Source: Capillidium heterosporum
Taxonomy: Eukaryota; Entomophthoromycota; Entomophthoromycetes; Entomophthorales; Capillidiaceae
Assembly (NCBI GenBank): GCA_016630905.1
Contig: WBMQ01000007.1
Location: 124,001-188,000, forward strand
DNA: 64,000 bases
Direction: 5' to 3'
Shown: in pieces, positions 1 to 12,812 of the stretch
Numbering within the stretch: position 1 is the first letter of the stretch
Layout of the letters: each line of letters opens with the position of its first letter
The notes under the pieces: generated by a model
The model's input: only the letters and a program-made list of their open reading frames with translations
The model's database searches: none
Told to the model about the DNA's origin: nothing
Translations under genes and position numbers: made by a program

Positions 1-317
1 AAGATCTCAATTATAAATTCCAAATTGATAAATTCCAATTTCCCGACCAAGACTACCTCAACTTGAAGTTTTTAGGGAGGTGGGCCCCTATACCTTTAAA
101 GTTCAACTTGTTGAAGACTATTTTGATAAGCCATCCCAATTTATACGATTTGAATTCAGCTAGTATATTACATTTCATTATGAAGAAACCTTGGCAATTG
201 CTAGATACCAATATCGTAGATACTTCAATTGGTTTGAATTTGAATTTGGATTCAAACGAGTTGAGGTTCCAACCTAGCTATTTGAAATGGCTCGAGTTGT
301 ATTGGGAGGTTTTGTAA
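1..317 (+). CDS. C-terminal fragment of a GT8/glycogenin-like glycosyltransferase (5' end outside window)
   Basis: The frame is open from base 3 to the TAG-free end at a TAA at 315-317, so this is the last ~104 codons of a gene that starts left of the window. The stretch ASILHFIMKKPW resembles the C-terminal 'I-H-F-x-x-x-x-K-P-W' signature of GT8 glycosyltransferases such as glycogenin, where the His contributes to metal/sugar-nucleotide binding. The rest is aromatic and Asn/Leu-rich and not diagnostic. No intron is visible in this part. The call rests on one short motif; another glycosyltransferase, or an unrelated protein, is possible. Confidence 0.4.
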   Translation, partial: DLNYKFQIDKFQFPDQDYLNLKFLGRWAPIPLKFNLLKTILISHPNLYDLNSASILHFIMKKPWQLLDTNIVDTSIGLNLNLDSNELRFQPSYLKWLELYWEVL

Positions 318-460
318 AAATAAAAGTAAAGTGTATAAAATTGTTGGTATTATATTTTTATGTGGTTCGTAAATTTCAAATGTATTTATTTTTTAAAGTA
401 ATTATATATAAACTCCAATTTTTGCAAATTTCAAAATATTTTCAAGTTTTTGCCAATCCA

Positions 461-1476
461 ATGCATCTACTAAATCTATTACCTTTACTACTACTCCTAG
501 TAGTACCTATCACCAGCCAAACCCTACCGAAACTACCAAACCCCATCAAAAACTTTTTACAAAACTTTCACCTCATCCAATCCAACTCAACCTTCCACAA
601 TTTACCCCATCTAGCACGAAGAAGTTCACCACGAGTCAACATCGTCAACGGTAACGAAGTTAGACCCAAATTCAAATTTCCATATATGGGTTTCTTACGC
701 TTAGCTCAAGTTTCCGACAATGACTACTTATGTGGCACGACGTTATTAAACTCCCAATATCTCTTAACAGCTGGGCACTGTGTAGATATGGATGCCATCG
801 ACTACTTTCACGTCTTTTTACATCGACACAATAAAGATCTAGCCAACCATTTAGAAAGCGGAGATCAACACAAAGTTATCGATATAAAAAGGCATCCAAG
901 CTACTATCAAAAAGAAAATTCCAACGTTATCTACAACGACAGTAAGTTATAAAAATCATTTCAACTGCCTTGGTACTAATATTTTATCACAGTTGCTATA
1001 ATAAAAATCAACCCTCCCTCTAAAATAACCCAATTCGTAAAGTTGATCCCAAAATCCTGGTCCAACCCACCTTCAGACGTCCAATTAACTATATTAGGAT
1101 GGGGTAAAGACCTACATGAACGGCGAAAATTCATCCACTTTACAGCAGGGTACCCAACTTTATCTCTCTGATAGATGCTATGACACCGCAATCCTAAAAT
1201 CCCAGCATCTATGTGCAGGTAGTTCAACAAATCAAGGTAGGGTAGTAGACAGCTGTCAGAACGATTCAGGAGGACCATTGTTGGCACCGATTAGTAAGGA
1301 TTCCTTTATACAGATTGGAATCACCTCCTTTGGTATAGGCTGTGGTATAGCTGGCAAACCGGGGGTAAATTTTTTGATATGAGTTAAATGCTAATGTAGT
1401 GAATTTTCTGATTTAGGTTTATACCAATCTTTCCAAGCATCTAGGGTTTGTGGAGAATGTAGTAGGCAGGTTGTAA
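461..1476 (+). CDS. Secreted trypsin-like serine protease (S1), interrupted by one +1 frame break
   Basis: Three exons, 461-941, 993-1364 and 1417-1476, joined by 51- and 52-nt GT-AG introns. The ATG at 461 gives a signal peptide (Leu-rich, ends near PITSQ). An RRS-type propeptide cleavage region follows, then INGNEV-like activation (VNIVNGNEV). The catalytic triad is present: TAGHC (His57), YNDIAII (Asp102) and NDSGGP (Ser195). Asp at the 189 position (VVDSCQNDSGG) predicts cleavage after Lys/Arg. Unusually, residue 193 is Asn, not the Gly that forms the oxyanion hole. After GWGK (about base 1108-1110) the frame must slip past one extra base to continue as TYMNGENSSTLQQ; otherwise a stop comes at 1169. 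Minus that base the exons total 912 nt (303 aa). It could be a decaying gene or carry a sequence error. Confidence 0.8.
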
Positions 1477-4400
1477 AGAAATTATTATTAAAGAACTTTT
1501 ATCCACGTATTACTTTTAAAATTAATTTGATATATATAGATGTATTTGAAAAGTGTGTAAGTAGGTACATTTTTAGAATGAAGCTGAGCTTCGAAAGTTT
1601 GATTCAACCTCCAATTGTGGATGGGTAATGCTGGTACTTGTTTTTTCTACCACCTCACATCGATATTCTTTGCAAAATAATATACTATATCAATATATTC
1701 AAAACTATAGTGGCCATGGTTTCTAATATTTATAGTGCATCGTTTTTCAAATTAGAAATGTAGAGAATTGTCATTAAATTTCCTTATAAACGCTTACTAT
1801 TAGCCCTATATTGGCTTCGACTAACTTAAAATATATTCTATAGGAGTCTATTTAATTATAAATAGTTTTGAAAAGTTGATAAATATATATATCGCATTAC
1901 TTTATATTATCAGTTGATATATTCAAAACTCGGAGCAGTGTCTGCTACTTTCAGTTGAGATATCCATAAATCAAATATACGCTGAACAGCGATTCAAAGA
2001 AGTCAAGCCTAGTCAAGAGTGGCTGTACTAAAGAAAGTAGAGCATTCTTATCCAATAGCTATAGATATTTGAAAATACAAATATATAAGTTTAGGATCCA
2101 GGACCATTCATTTATAACATTGGAATATCCAATTAAACTTATGCAGCCGTCGTCCTACCAGAAGGGATTCAGATCTTAATGATCCAGGACCCTACCCAAA
2201 TGCTTTATCAGTAAAACAAAAATTGGCTTCGCTTTCTCCCTAATTTAGGAAATATCGATCAATCGCCCATAGCTTTCAACCTTCTAACCTATATACAGTA
2301 ATCACCTCTACATTTGGTTTAAATGGCTTGGGAGCCCTACATCAAAATTTCAAGACGATTGGTTTATATTTTTCAAGATAGAAAGATATCTTCTTCCTAG
2401 CTGCTATAAGGCCTAGCACCTTAAAATAAAGCATATATAAGTTTATTGATGGCTGAGCGGAACTTTCCTAATAAAATGATGGATGTACCATAGCCAGTAA
2501 CGCCTTACTTTATAAAGCACATGGAAAATTGTTTTTCTGAGCCTGAGCTTGACATACTTAAACTATAGAAATGACTAACTTGCCAAGAAATGGCTAAATG
2601 TCTATTTCGAAATCTACCAAGGTTCCAAGGTTTATATTGAGGACAGAGGTTATGTACTTCATCAATTTCCAATCGAAAACGACTTAACTTCTTGTATCCA
2701 AAGGGTGAGTATTACTATACACTTGATATGCTCTACCAAGGCTTGGCTTGAATTAGGCCGCATATTCCAATGTCAAGCTTAGTTCGGGATATACTATAGT
2801 GAGATATTGCTCGATGAGCTAATCGCAAGTGTTCCGAAAATTAAAGGTCATAATGTTCTATGTTCTTGCCAAAATTAGTAAAATGTGACCGACAACCAAG
2901 CTGTGATATGGATCTAATCACAGGTTTATTTACATATAAGGAAACTAATACATCAATGTCTAGTAGTTCAAGTCAGTGCTTTACCCTATATCTGACTTAT
3001 CGCAATCTGATAGAGGTTCTATATAGTATAATAGATTGTATATTTCTCAAAAATCGATATAGTAAAGGTTGCAAGTTAATCAACATCTAGTAGCAAATTT
3101 TCGCTGCCTGCTTATTAAAATATGAGCGAAAACTGAATTTCAAAGCCCTCGGAAATTTACCTTGTAAAATTTGTCTTGCCTTTGTTTGGATTTTATAAGA
3201 AAAGGGTAGATGTATATATATTAGCTGGTGAGAATTTTGTAATCAAGGTAATAAATGGAAAATTCACTTTAGTGTATTTTGAAAATAGCTTAAAATTAAA
3301 TACATTGATATTTTTCTTAAGCCATATGTACAAAGTATATGGGCTAATTGGCTACGGTTAATATTTTGCAATATAGCTTTGAATATTGGTACTGTTACCA
3401 GTAGTGTTCTCTGGATTAAGAGCCGGGTACTATATAGCTGCATGTCAAAGTTAGGACATCAGGAGCTCTGTACAATCTATTCTAAGCTCAAATTTGTACC
3501 GTGTCTATATCTACAATAGCTATATCGTTTAGATTTATGCACCTTATTTGAGATATTAGCCACTAAAACTCGCCTTAGAAGTCTATATAGTATATTAAAA
3601 GCTTATTATAGGGGTCCGTAAGATTAAAATTCCATCAAGGTCCACTTAATAGCAAAGTTGGGGACCATTGGTATAGCAAAAACTACACTTCATAATATAA
3701 GACAGAACCAATGGAAGTGTAAAATGTATTTTCAGAAATCCAATAAGGTAACTATGAATTGATGTTGGAACAAGCTATACATCGCTGAAGCAAAAATACT
3801 TTCAATCAAAATGCTTGGCGGTGTTTCAACATAATCAAAAAGAAACTCTCATTTCCTAATCGAGAAAATAACGCATCTAAATTAAGATTAAAGCCGGCGT
3901 CATTGAAAGGAATAGTCCAGATGATTGCTGATAAATTTGACTTTGGCGTATGTTTTTATATCTACTAGTTCCCCTTTAAATACTGGTTGGAAGGAAAATT
4001 TAAAGGTTCTTGTAGAACTTTATTACTAATAAGGGGATGTCGGAGAGTCCTTGATAAAACTGTCGCACATCTCCTACTTTTTGATAAGATATAGTGAAAA
4101 ACCTCATTGATGCTAACATTCTTATAAAGCTGTATATATATTTGTGCTTTTTGAGTACTATAGCTTACTAAAAATATATCATTGACGAAAAACTATTCTA
4201 AAAATATGTAAAAAAAGTGGCGTAAAAATTATATAGTATCATGAAAGCTAAAAAGTAATAAATCACATTTATAGACGTGTCTTGGCATTTCAAAAATCGA
4301 TGTATCAGGTTAGAAAATACCTACCTCTTAAATATTTATAATAGCGATATTCTTTAAAGAAATAGTTCGGATTGAAAACAAAGGGGCGTTATAAAAGACG

Positions 4401-5151
4401 CTTCTACTTACTACATTAGATAACAAAAGACAAGGTCGTGACCTATATATCTATTAAAGCTATAGTAGCTTTTCCAGATATGAACTGTCCTTAGACCGAA
4501 GCTAACACACACAACAAATATTGAAGAGTGATAGTCAATGTTTATATTTAAAGACATATATACATTCAAACAAAACTTTTTCAACTACTTAGATAGTATA
4601 AGAAGCATCAATTATATAAATATAATGTATAGTTATAATTTCCTTGTAAAAATGAGATCCCTTTCAATATGCTATCAAATATAGGCTCCATTTCGCTAAT
4701 GCAGGTATCAATCATCAATATATATACAAGTGTTATTGTAAGCGAGCCATCACTTTCAGATGGCTGTACTGCTATTTCACACTGTAACAAAAGGCCGCAT
4801 ATCTACTAGAAATCGTAAGTAGCCACGCCATTTTGAGTTTCTATATCAAGCGTCTACTTCCATTTTCAATTTCTAAAAGGTGTGGTTATTTTTAGCGGGG
4901 TGCTCGTGACAACCCTTTAGTCCAAGAATCAATTTAACTTTAGCACAATCAAAAATTTAATTTCAAGTCCGAGGGAATTTGGAAATTACAAGGGAAACAC
5001 ACCCTTTTAGTCCAACCTAATCTAAAAGTTTGGAATATGCACTTCGTAAGGATAAACTATAATAACAAATTGTTCTAAATTTCAAAACACTATATATAGG
5101 CAGGACCATACCGCCATCACCATTACTCCAACATTTTATAATTTTATTTTC
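1477..5151. other. AT-rich intergenic region, no supported gene
   Basis: About 3.7 kb with many in-frame stops on both strands and only short, composition-driven open frames (up to ~76 codons at 2860-3090, no recognisable motif or splice pattern). I see no tRNA, no long direct repeat and no transposon ends. The octamer CCAGGACC recurs at about 2098 and 2183, with no evident meaning. Confidence 0.6.
5091..5098 (+). promoter_or_regulatory. TATA-like element upstream of the zinc-less regulator gene
   Basis: TATATATA lies 54 nt before the ATG at 5152. The other two MHR-type regulator genes in the window also have a TATA element 38-48 nt before the ATG, suggesting very short leaders. Confidence 0.4.
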
Positions 5152-6543
5152 ATGAGCGCTAGTACAATAACTTTGAACCGAAGAAAGGCAACCAAGGACA
5201 AGCGTTTCTCCAAACTTACTCAAGTTTTGTACATACCTCATCAAAAAACCAAGAAACAGAAACCATTCACTGTCAAGTTTAAAAAGTCGAAAGGTATCGA
5301 GAGCTACGAAACTGAGAAACGAAATTCGAATGAGCCTTCCAGTATCAGATCACCAACCTACCCAAGTTTTACATCTCAAATCATCTTTGAATCCAACTCC
5401 TCTCCCCAAACCTTTTCGAGTGTATCTTCCCCTGAGTCAATATGCAATTTAGACGATGCAAGCTTGTACTTCATGGTTGCAGCAGCCAACTTGAGAGTAA
5501 ATTTCAAGCTTGCTTACTTGTTAGAGCGGTCCTTTGACATATACTTTCTATTTGTCAACATCAAGTACCCTTCCCTCACTCGAAAGAGCTTCTTCGCTAC
5601 ATTGAGATCGGAAAATTTGATAGCAGCCATCTGTCTGACAGGATTCCTCTACCTGTTGGGTGATGAACGCCAATACGCCGAGAAGGCCATGAACTTCAAC
5701 TCTACTGAGGAGGACCTATCCAACTACCGAAGTTTAACTTACTATTTAGACTCAATGCTGACAAACTGGATTCCCAACCATTGTGATTTCTCCAATCTCA
5801 ATTCTCAGCAGTGCTTAAGATTGCTCTTCCATATAGCTATCTCTAACTCTCAAAGTCAAACCTACGAACTAGTCCCATTTGTAGCAGGGCTGACTGATAG
5901 ACTGAAGCTACAAACTAAATCCGAATACATCAGAAGTTTGTATGTACTATCAATTATGGAGACATCGAACTTTATCTCACCTACTGACAAATCATTCGAT
6001 CAATTTTCATTTTCAGATGAACCAGCTACTACACATACATCGGTACAAATCCTAGAACGCAGTTTGTTGGTGCTCGACTACTTTCTCTTCTCCAATGACC
6101 TTAATTTTCTCATCAATTTTAGTAAGTTTGAAGAACAATTCAACCCGACTGTACTTTACTCCAATATACATTTTGAATCCAACTTCCAACCATTCTATAA
6201 CACCAATTCTACAATGAGAGAACTTGATCTCTTTAATACAACGATCGACCACCTAACTTTAATTTCAGCTACTATATTGTATCAACGGGCCTTTAACTTC
6301 AAGTGCTATTACGGGCTTTACCTACATAATAACTTCCAACCCAAACTCAACCAAAAGTTCGAAATATTTAAATTCCCCATCCAAATCCACGTCCAGCTTC
6401 TGAACAATACCGTGCACGAGCTGAAAAGCAGTATAGGTAAAACTACTGAGGGCCACTGTGTTGTAAAAAATTTTGATGTTCACTATTTATCACACTTCTT
6501 TCTAACTAATCTTACATCACATTATACCCTTCTATACCAATAA
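5152..6543 (+). CDS. Regulator-like protein with fungal middle-homology region but no zinc cluster
   Basis: A single exon of 463 aa. The N-terminal ~60 residues are very basic (NRRKATKDKR, KKQKPFTVKFKKSKG), followed by a Ser/Pro-rich stretch. From about residue 110 the sequence reads like the middle-homology region of fungal Zn2Cys6 regulators (LERSFDIYFLFVNIKYPSL, then RSENLIAAICLTGFLYLLGD). It parallels the MHR of the regulator at 44945-47161 (YENTFALLFTSQADF...LKLAIILSGIRYIS). No Cys cluster is found in the N-terminus or in-frame upstream: the ATG follows a TATA element by 54 nt. It may bind DNA through its basic N-terminus, act as a partner of Zn2Cys6 paralogues, or be a truncated copy. 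Function inferred only. Confidence 0.6.
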   Translation: MSASTITLNRRKATKDKRFSKLTQVLYIPHQKTKKQKPFTVKFKKSKGIESYETEKRNSNEPSSIRSPTYPSFTSQIIFESNSSPQTFSSVSSPESICNLDDASLYFMVAAANLRVNFKLAYLLERSFDIYFLFVNIKYPSLTRKSFFATLRSENLIAAICLTGFLYLLGDERQYAEKAMNFNSTEEDLSNYRSLTYYLDSMLTNWIPNHCDFSNLNSQQCLRLLFHIAISNSQSQTYELVPFVAGLTDRLKLQTKSEYIRSLYVLSIMETSNFISPTDKSFDQFSFSDEPATTHTSVQILERSLLVLDYFLFSNDLNFLINFSKFEEQFNPTVLYSNIHFESNFQPFYNTNSTMRELDLFNTTIDHLTLISATILYQRAFNFKCYYGLYLHNNFQPKLNQKFEIFKFPIQIHVQLLNNTVHELKSSIGKTTEGHCVVKNFDVHYLSHFFLTNLTSHYTLLYQ

Positions 6544-7558
6544 ACACTATAGTTTTTGTCTTTGGAAATGATTGAAATCAGCTTACATTGACTTTGGTAA
6601 TAAAATTTTGTACTCAGTTTGAATAGCTTACTTTGTATTTGAGAGAAAAAAACTTTATCATAATATATCACAACAAAACTATAATGAAAAGTTATTCAAA
6701 GCTAGTCAAATCACGTATATTGAAATTATATTCAATGTAGTGAGCTTCATAAAATGGGTTGCATATGTTTTGAACTATACTAATGATATACTCCAGCAGA
6801 ATCTATGAAGTGTTTTGAAAATCCATCTTATACAGAAAGTAGATACTAAAATAGGTTCTTATATAAGCTAATAGTATATAGGATAACAGTTCTTTTGGAA
6901 TATGTAGGATATTGGAAGTTATAAGATTAAGCAGGCTAATGAATTGAAGGTCCGTAGAAGCAAATTTAATCCATCAAGTACAATAGCTTTTTGATAGCAA
7001 TTCATCATATAAACCATAAAACTCTATCTACTTTTACTGTTTTGTATTCCAAAATATAGTATGGTAGGTGATATCTACTTAAACTTTTAATACTCCTTTA
7101 ATCCCCCATAGCTATGTTGTATAGCACAACACCAACATCCCCTCGCAAAGTTCCTCAGCGGCAAAGTGCCTTTTGCGTTGGCAATTTGCATCCAAGAGTT
7201 TGAAAAATTAAGCCAAATTGCTTTTACCACTTTTATCTTATTTATTAAATGCACAAATGAGACACTTTAAATGGAATGTATTGGCAGTTGATTGGGTAAA
7301 ATTACCTGTTTGCTTGTGGGGTACAACGAGCGGTAAAAATCAAGTTACATTCAATAAAAGTCTGCAAAACAAGCGGAGATGATGGTAGGATACCAGTAGA
7401 ATCTTGATAAATAGGAGTAATACAAAGTCGATGGGATTGGGACAAAATTCCGTACCTCAAAAGCAATTTCGGGCTACTTGGAAGGAGTATATTTCTCAAG
7501 ACTTAACGTGTAGCAAGATTTTAATTAGTTTAAATAATAAATGAAATTTGCCTAAACG
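6544..7558. other. Intergenic region upstream of myosin V
   Basis: AT-rich, about 1 kb, with no coding signal. A more GC-rich patch at 7135-7195 repeats GGCAAAGTGCC-like words and may belong to the myosin promoter or leader. No TATA element is evident near the myosin start. Confidence 0.5.
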
Positions 7559-10500
7559 ATGAGTTCAGTCAGCCAAGAAATTGAAGTTTACGTACAGGTA
7601 TGCATTGGCTAATTTATTTTAATATAGTTCTAAAGAGGCATCATTTTATTTTCTATTAGGGATTGAGAGTTTGGGTTCAGGATGACGAGTTGGGGTGGAA
7701 GAGTGCCACAGTTCAGAGCAAGGTTATTGAAGGTGACAAGTTGAAGATAGAGTTGACCGATGACGATGGTAAAAGTATAACCTGGGAAGATAAAATCACT
7801 TCTACAAACCTCCCCCCGTTGAGAAATCCACCAATGTTGGAAGGCATCGATGACTTGACGAATTTAAGTTACCTTCATGAGCCAGCTGGTAAGCCTTTAC
7901 AAAAGTTAGCTTTGTTTATATCTTTTAGTTTTACACAACATATATTCGAGATACTCCCAACGTAACATCTACACCTACTCCGGTATTGTGTTAATTGCTA
8001 CCAATCCCTTCCAAAAGGTTTCCATGTACTCGCAGGAGGTCATAAAGGCCTACTCGGGCAAAGATAGGGGCGACCTAGAACCCCATCTTTTTGCAATTGC
8101 TGAAGATGCCTATAGATGTATGATAAAAGATAACTTGAACCAGACGGTAATCGTATCAGGTGAAAGGTAACTTGGATATAAGTCATTTGCTTTAACGATA
8201 CTTAGTGGTGCAGGTAAAACTGTAAGTGCAAAGTTCATCATGAGGTATTTTGCCTCCGTTAACCTTGATTTAAGTACCGCAGCTTCAGGTAAAAATAGTG
8301 CACTTCATATATTTAAATATAAAATAAAGACGACTCTGGGATGAGTGAAACCGAAAGGCAGATTCTCGCTACCAACCCTATTCTTGAATCATTTGGTAAC
8401 GCTAAAACCACTCGTAATGACAACAGTTCTCGGTTTGGAAAATACATTGAGGTAAATAAAGTAGCTATAGTGTTTTTAATAAGGATAGATTCAATTCAAC
8501 AACAAAATAAATATTATCGGTGCCCGAATCCGTACATACTTACTTGAGAGATCTCGTCTCATTTTCCAACCCCATTCGGAACGAAACTATCATATCTTCT
8601 ACCAAGTATTACAATTGACTATAACTTACTAACTAAATTTCAAGCTATGTGCAGGTATTTCACCTGAAAAGAAGGAAGAGTTCCACATTGGTGAAATGAA
8701 GGACTACCATTACTTGAACCAGGGCGGACAATTTACGATCCCCGGAGTCGACGACAAAGAGGAGTTCGAAATAACTCGAGAGGCACTTGGAACCATTGGT
8801 ATCGAAGAGGAAGCTCAGTGGAACATCTTCAAGCTGTGTGCTGCTTTATTACACATCGGTAACATAACGATAGGTGGTAACGATAAATCAGGGGCAAACA
8901 TCTCCGATGCCGACGTATCCCTTGGTCTCGTCAGTGAACTCCTACAGGTTAATAAGGCGGACCTTCGTAAGTGGATAATGAAGAAGCAGATTATAACTAG
9001 AAACGACAAGATTATATCGAATCTCAACATCGCCCAAGCTACTGTAGTACGAGATTCGACGGCCAAATTTTTGTATTCCAACCTGTTTGACTGGTTGATC
9101 GTAAAAACCAACGACAAGCTCGCCCATGTCGACGAATCGAAGATCCGCTCCTTCATTGGTGTATTAGATATCTACGGATTCGAACACTTTGAGAGGAACT
9201 CCTTTGAACAGTTCTGTATCAATTACGCCAACGAGAAGCTGCAACAGCAGTTCAACCAACACGTCTTTAAATTGGAGCAGGAGGAGTATGTTAAAGAGAA
9301 GATCAACTGGACTTTTATCGAGTTTAGCGACAACAAACCTTGCATCGAAGTTATCGAAGGCAAGCTCGGTGTCCTCTCCCTCTTGGATGAACAGAGTCGA
9401 CTGCCTTCTGGAACGGATGATGGGTTCGTCTCGAAGCTGTACGAAAACCTAGGTACTCCGGCCAACGAAAAGTACTTTATAAAGCCAAGATTCGGCAACA
9501 CGGCGTTCACAATTTCGCACTACGCGCACCACGTCACCTATGAATCGGAAGGCTTTTTGGAGAAGAACCGAGATACCGTACCCGATGAAATTTTGGCCGT
9601 CTTCCAGAAATCAGAATCGCAGTTCATCAAAGATATTTTGCCAGTACCCGAAGTCCCAATGTCTCCTGCGGTAAGAATTTCATGAAATTAGTATTAACTT
9701 TTTGATCTAGAAAACCAACGGACCCTCCCGCCAAGCTGCCAACAAGAAGCAAACTCTTGGGTCAGTATTCAAGGTACCCCTATTTTTGAAAATGTAATTT
9801 TAACACCATTCTAGCAATCGTTGAATAGCTTGATGGATACGATTGGAAATACCAACGTTCACTACATTCGTTGTATTAAACCGAATGAGGCCAAAAAACC
9901 TTGGTTGTTCGAAAACAAGATGGTACTTTCCCAGTTGAGGGCGTGTGGTGTTTTGGAGACAATCAAGATCAGTTGTTCAGGTTACCCTGCTCGGAGAATC
10001 ATCGAAGAGTTTGTGCAGCGGTAAGTTGACTGAAATATCACTAGTCTGAATTTTATACTAGCTACTATATCATCCTCCCTTACCGTAAATGGGATGACAA
10101 AGTGATGAACATGTGCAAGGTTATCCTCGACGATGCTTTAGGCAACGAAGATAAGTATCAGATTGGTGCCACTAAAGTCTTCTTTAGAGCTGGACAGGTA
10201 ATAGTCGAAGCTAAAATTGCTCTAACGTGTATTTAGCTGGCCTACCTTGAAAAATTGCGTAATGACAAGATCAATAACTGCGCCATCTTCATCCAGAAAA
10301 ACGTTAGACGTATGTTATGTCGCAGACATTACCTTCGGTTACGTTTTGCGTCCATCGTCAGTAGGGCTACTAATGTCTACAAATTCGCCAGCAACCTCAA
10401 AGTTCTGTTCGAGCGCTCCCAAGCTGCTAAAGTGCTCCAGACCGCCAGTAGAGCATTCTTGGCCAAGAAAGCTTACCAAACCCGCCGCAACAGCATGATC

Positions 10501-12812
10501 CGCTTCCAAAGCTGTAAGTTGGTTTGTTGCTACATAATTATTTACAATAATTTACAGTGGCTCGTCGTCATCTGGCTAAGAATAAGGTTCCTCACCCTCA
10601 AGCAGAATGTCGCTTCTTGTAAGATTCAAGCTCTGTGCCGACGACAGTAAGTTACCGACCATTTTAACACTTATAATTTGTATATAATCTAAACATATTT
10701 TGTCATTTTTAGCCTTGCAAGAAAGGATTATAAGCGCACTATCAAGCTTATCATCCTAATCCAAAGCTGTTACCGAAGGCAGCTTGCCAAAAAGGAACTT
10801 AAACAGCTTAGAGTCGAAGCTCGCTCGGTCGCTCACATCAAAGAATCATCGCTCAAATTGGAAAACAAGATCATCTCCATCAGTCAACAGTTGGTTTCAA
10901 AAGATAACGACTTGAAGGAGCTGAATCGCAAGACTGCCACTTTGGAGGACGAACTTCTAACCTGGAAAGAGAAGTACGAGCGGATGGAAGCAAGTAACCG
11001 TGAGCTCGTAAACAAAAGCAATATCCTTCTGGAGCAGGAGAAAGAACTACAGACTGATTAGAGAGCTCAACAAATCCCTCGAGCTAACTTGCCAGAACCA
11101 GAGTAAAGATCTGGAGAACAGTGAGAAGGAGATTTCCGAACTTCGGGCTACCCTCAAGGAAGCTGAAAACATCCAGAATTCTGTCCCAGCTGAGCAAACC
11201 AATTCGGACGACACTGAAATTCTGGTTTTACGTAAGGAAATCGAGGAGCTCAAAAAGGTACTGGAGGAAACTAAGCTGGCCCGTCACAGTGCTCGAGACC
11301 TGCCCGATATCCGAACCGCTTCAATGTACGCAGACTCCAGCGCGAGTAGCATGACTACTATCAACGGCAGCGGGGATTACTACAGCATAGCTAATCACCG
11401 CCGTTCGGAGACTATTGGCTTCGGAGCTTCCAACCAGGATCCGTTACTGTCCCCAACGACGGCTCTAAATGCATCCAAGCGAAGTTCGTTTAGACCAGCA
11501 ACTATGCACTCTAAGCGCGGCTCCTGGAACCCACTGTCTTCATTCTTCCAAGCACCTACCGGTGAACTTTCCCAGATAACGGAGGCCTCAGGTGAGAACA
11601 TCCAGCCCACTTTAGAGAGCGAAGGTCTAGTTGAGGAAGTCATCACTGGCTTGATCCAGAAGCTAAACATTCCTTTACCCAATTTTGAGCAACCGAGAAG
11701 AGCGCAGGAAATTTTGTTTCCTGCCCACATGATGGGCCTGTGCATTATTCAGATGTACAAGTTCGAACTTGGTAACCAAATCAGTGGTCTAGTTTCGGAC
11801 ATAATCTTAGCCGTACGTACTTTGGTTGAACGTTCTGAAGGCGACTTTTTGTTCTCTTTCTGGTTCAGCAACATCTCCGAGTTGCTCAATATTGTCCTAA
11901 CTGCCAGCAACGACGTTGAATGCTCGTCACCTACCTACCAGAATGACGGCGACGAGAAGTTGGAGCCACAACAAGCCGTCTTTGATGCTGTCAAGGGTCT
12001 AAATATGCTTCTGATCGAAATCATGACTGTCTGGCTGAAGGATTTGCAGAAACGCCTCGGCAAGATGACTATCCCCGCCATTGTCGAGAACCAGTCGTTG
12101 CCTGGGTTCATCTCGAACGAATCTGGGTTCTTCAACAAAATCATCGGTCAGTCGCAGAGTACTATAACCATTGACCATGCCCTCAACTTCTTCTCCATCC
12201 TCACCAAAACCATGTCGTACTACTATGTGGACAAGCTGGTTATGGAACACATCATCGAATACCTGCTCAATTTCATTGGGGTTTTGTCCTTTAACCATAT
12301 TATCATGAGGTACTTATTTTATTTTAACCTATACCAATACTCTTAATTTTAGAAAAAACTTCTGCTCCTGGAAGCGTGGCATGCAGATCCAGTACAACGT
12401 CACTAGATTGGAGGAATGGTGCGCTAGCAAAGCTATCGACCAAGAAGCTACCAACATGGAGCAACTGATGCAAGCTGCCAAGCTTTTACAATTGCAAAAG
12501 ACAACGTTGCAGGACATAGAAACTTTGTACGAGGTGTGCAATTTACTTAACGCCAGTCAAGTCAAAAAGCTGATCTCCATCTACCACTTGTCGGAGTACG
12601 AGAACCCCATCACGCCGGAGATCCTCAAAGAGGTAGCAAGACGTGCTGCTTTGACTGAGAAGACGGACATTTTGTTCCTGGAAGCGTTGCCCCACCGCCT
12701 GCCTATAGACTTTAGGGGCCATTTCTCTGGTAAGAACGTCGAAGTCGACAAGTTCTGCCCTCCCCAGATCTCCCTCCCCCGCCTCAAGCACGTCATTAGC
12801 AACAGCTCGTAA
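7559..12812 (+). CDS. MYO2: Class V myosin heavy chain (14 exons, two +1 frame breaks)
   Basis: Actin motor for vesicle/organelle transport. Exons: 7559-7597, 7660-7888, 7929-8166, 8206-8288, 8330-8451, 8489-8605, 8645-9670, 9711-9773, 9815-10020, 10062-10197, 10237-10513, 10558-10646, 10713-12309, 12353-12812. Motor motifs: [12 protein letters not shown]-loop GESGAGKT (built across the intron at 8167-8205), switch [13 protein letters not shown], switch [17 protein letters not shown], actin-contact RCIKPNE. An IQ-motif neck (10.24-10.8 kb), a coiled coil (10.86-11.3 kb) and a C-terminal DIL cargo-binding domain (11.6-12.8 kb) follow. Single extra bases at 10588-10590 (inside an IQ helix) and about 11051-11058 (coiled coil, followed by TAG) break the frame. 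Removing two bases gives 4,680 nt, ~1,559 aa, normal for the family. The gene symbol is by family, not strict orthology. Confidence 0.93.

Noticed and set aside
1103-1145. Mini-intron explaining the protease frame break (GTAAAG...TTACAG)
   Set aside because: It would remove the conserved loop KTYMNGENSSTLQ and its phases do not match (phase 1 donor, phase 0 acceptor).
1477-5151. Transposon or repeat array in the long intergenic region
   Set aside because: No terminal repeats, target-site duplication or transposase/reverse-transcriptase motif could be found; short repeated words fit AT-rich composition.
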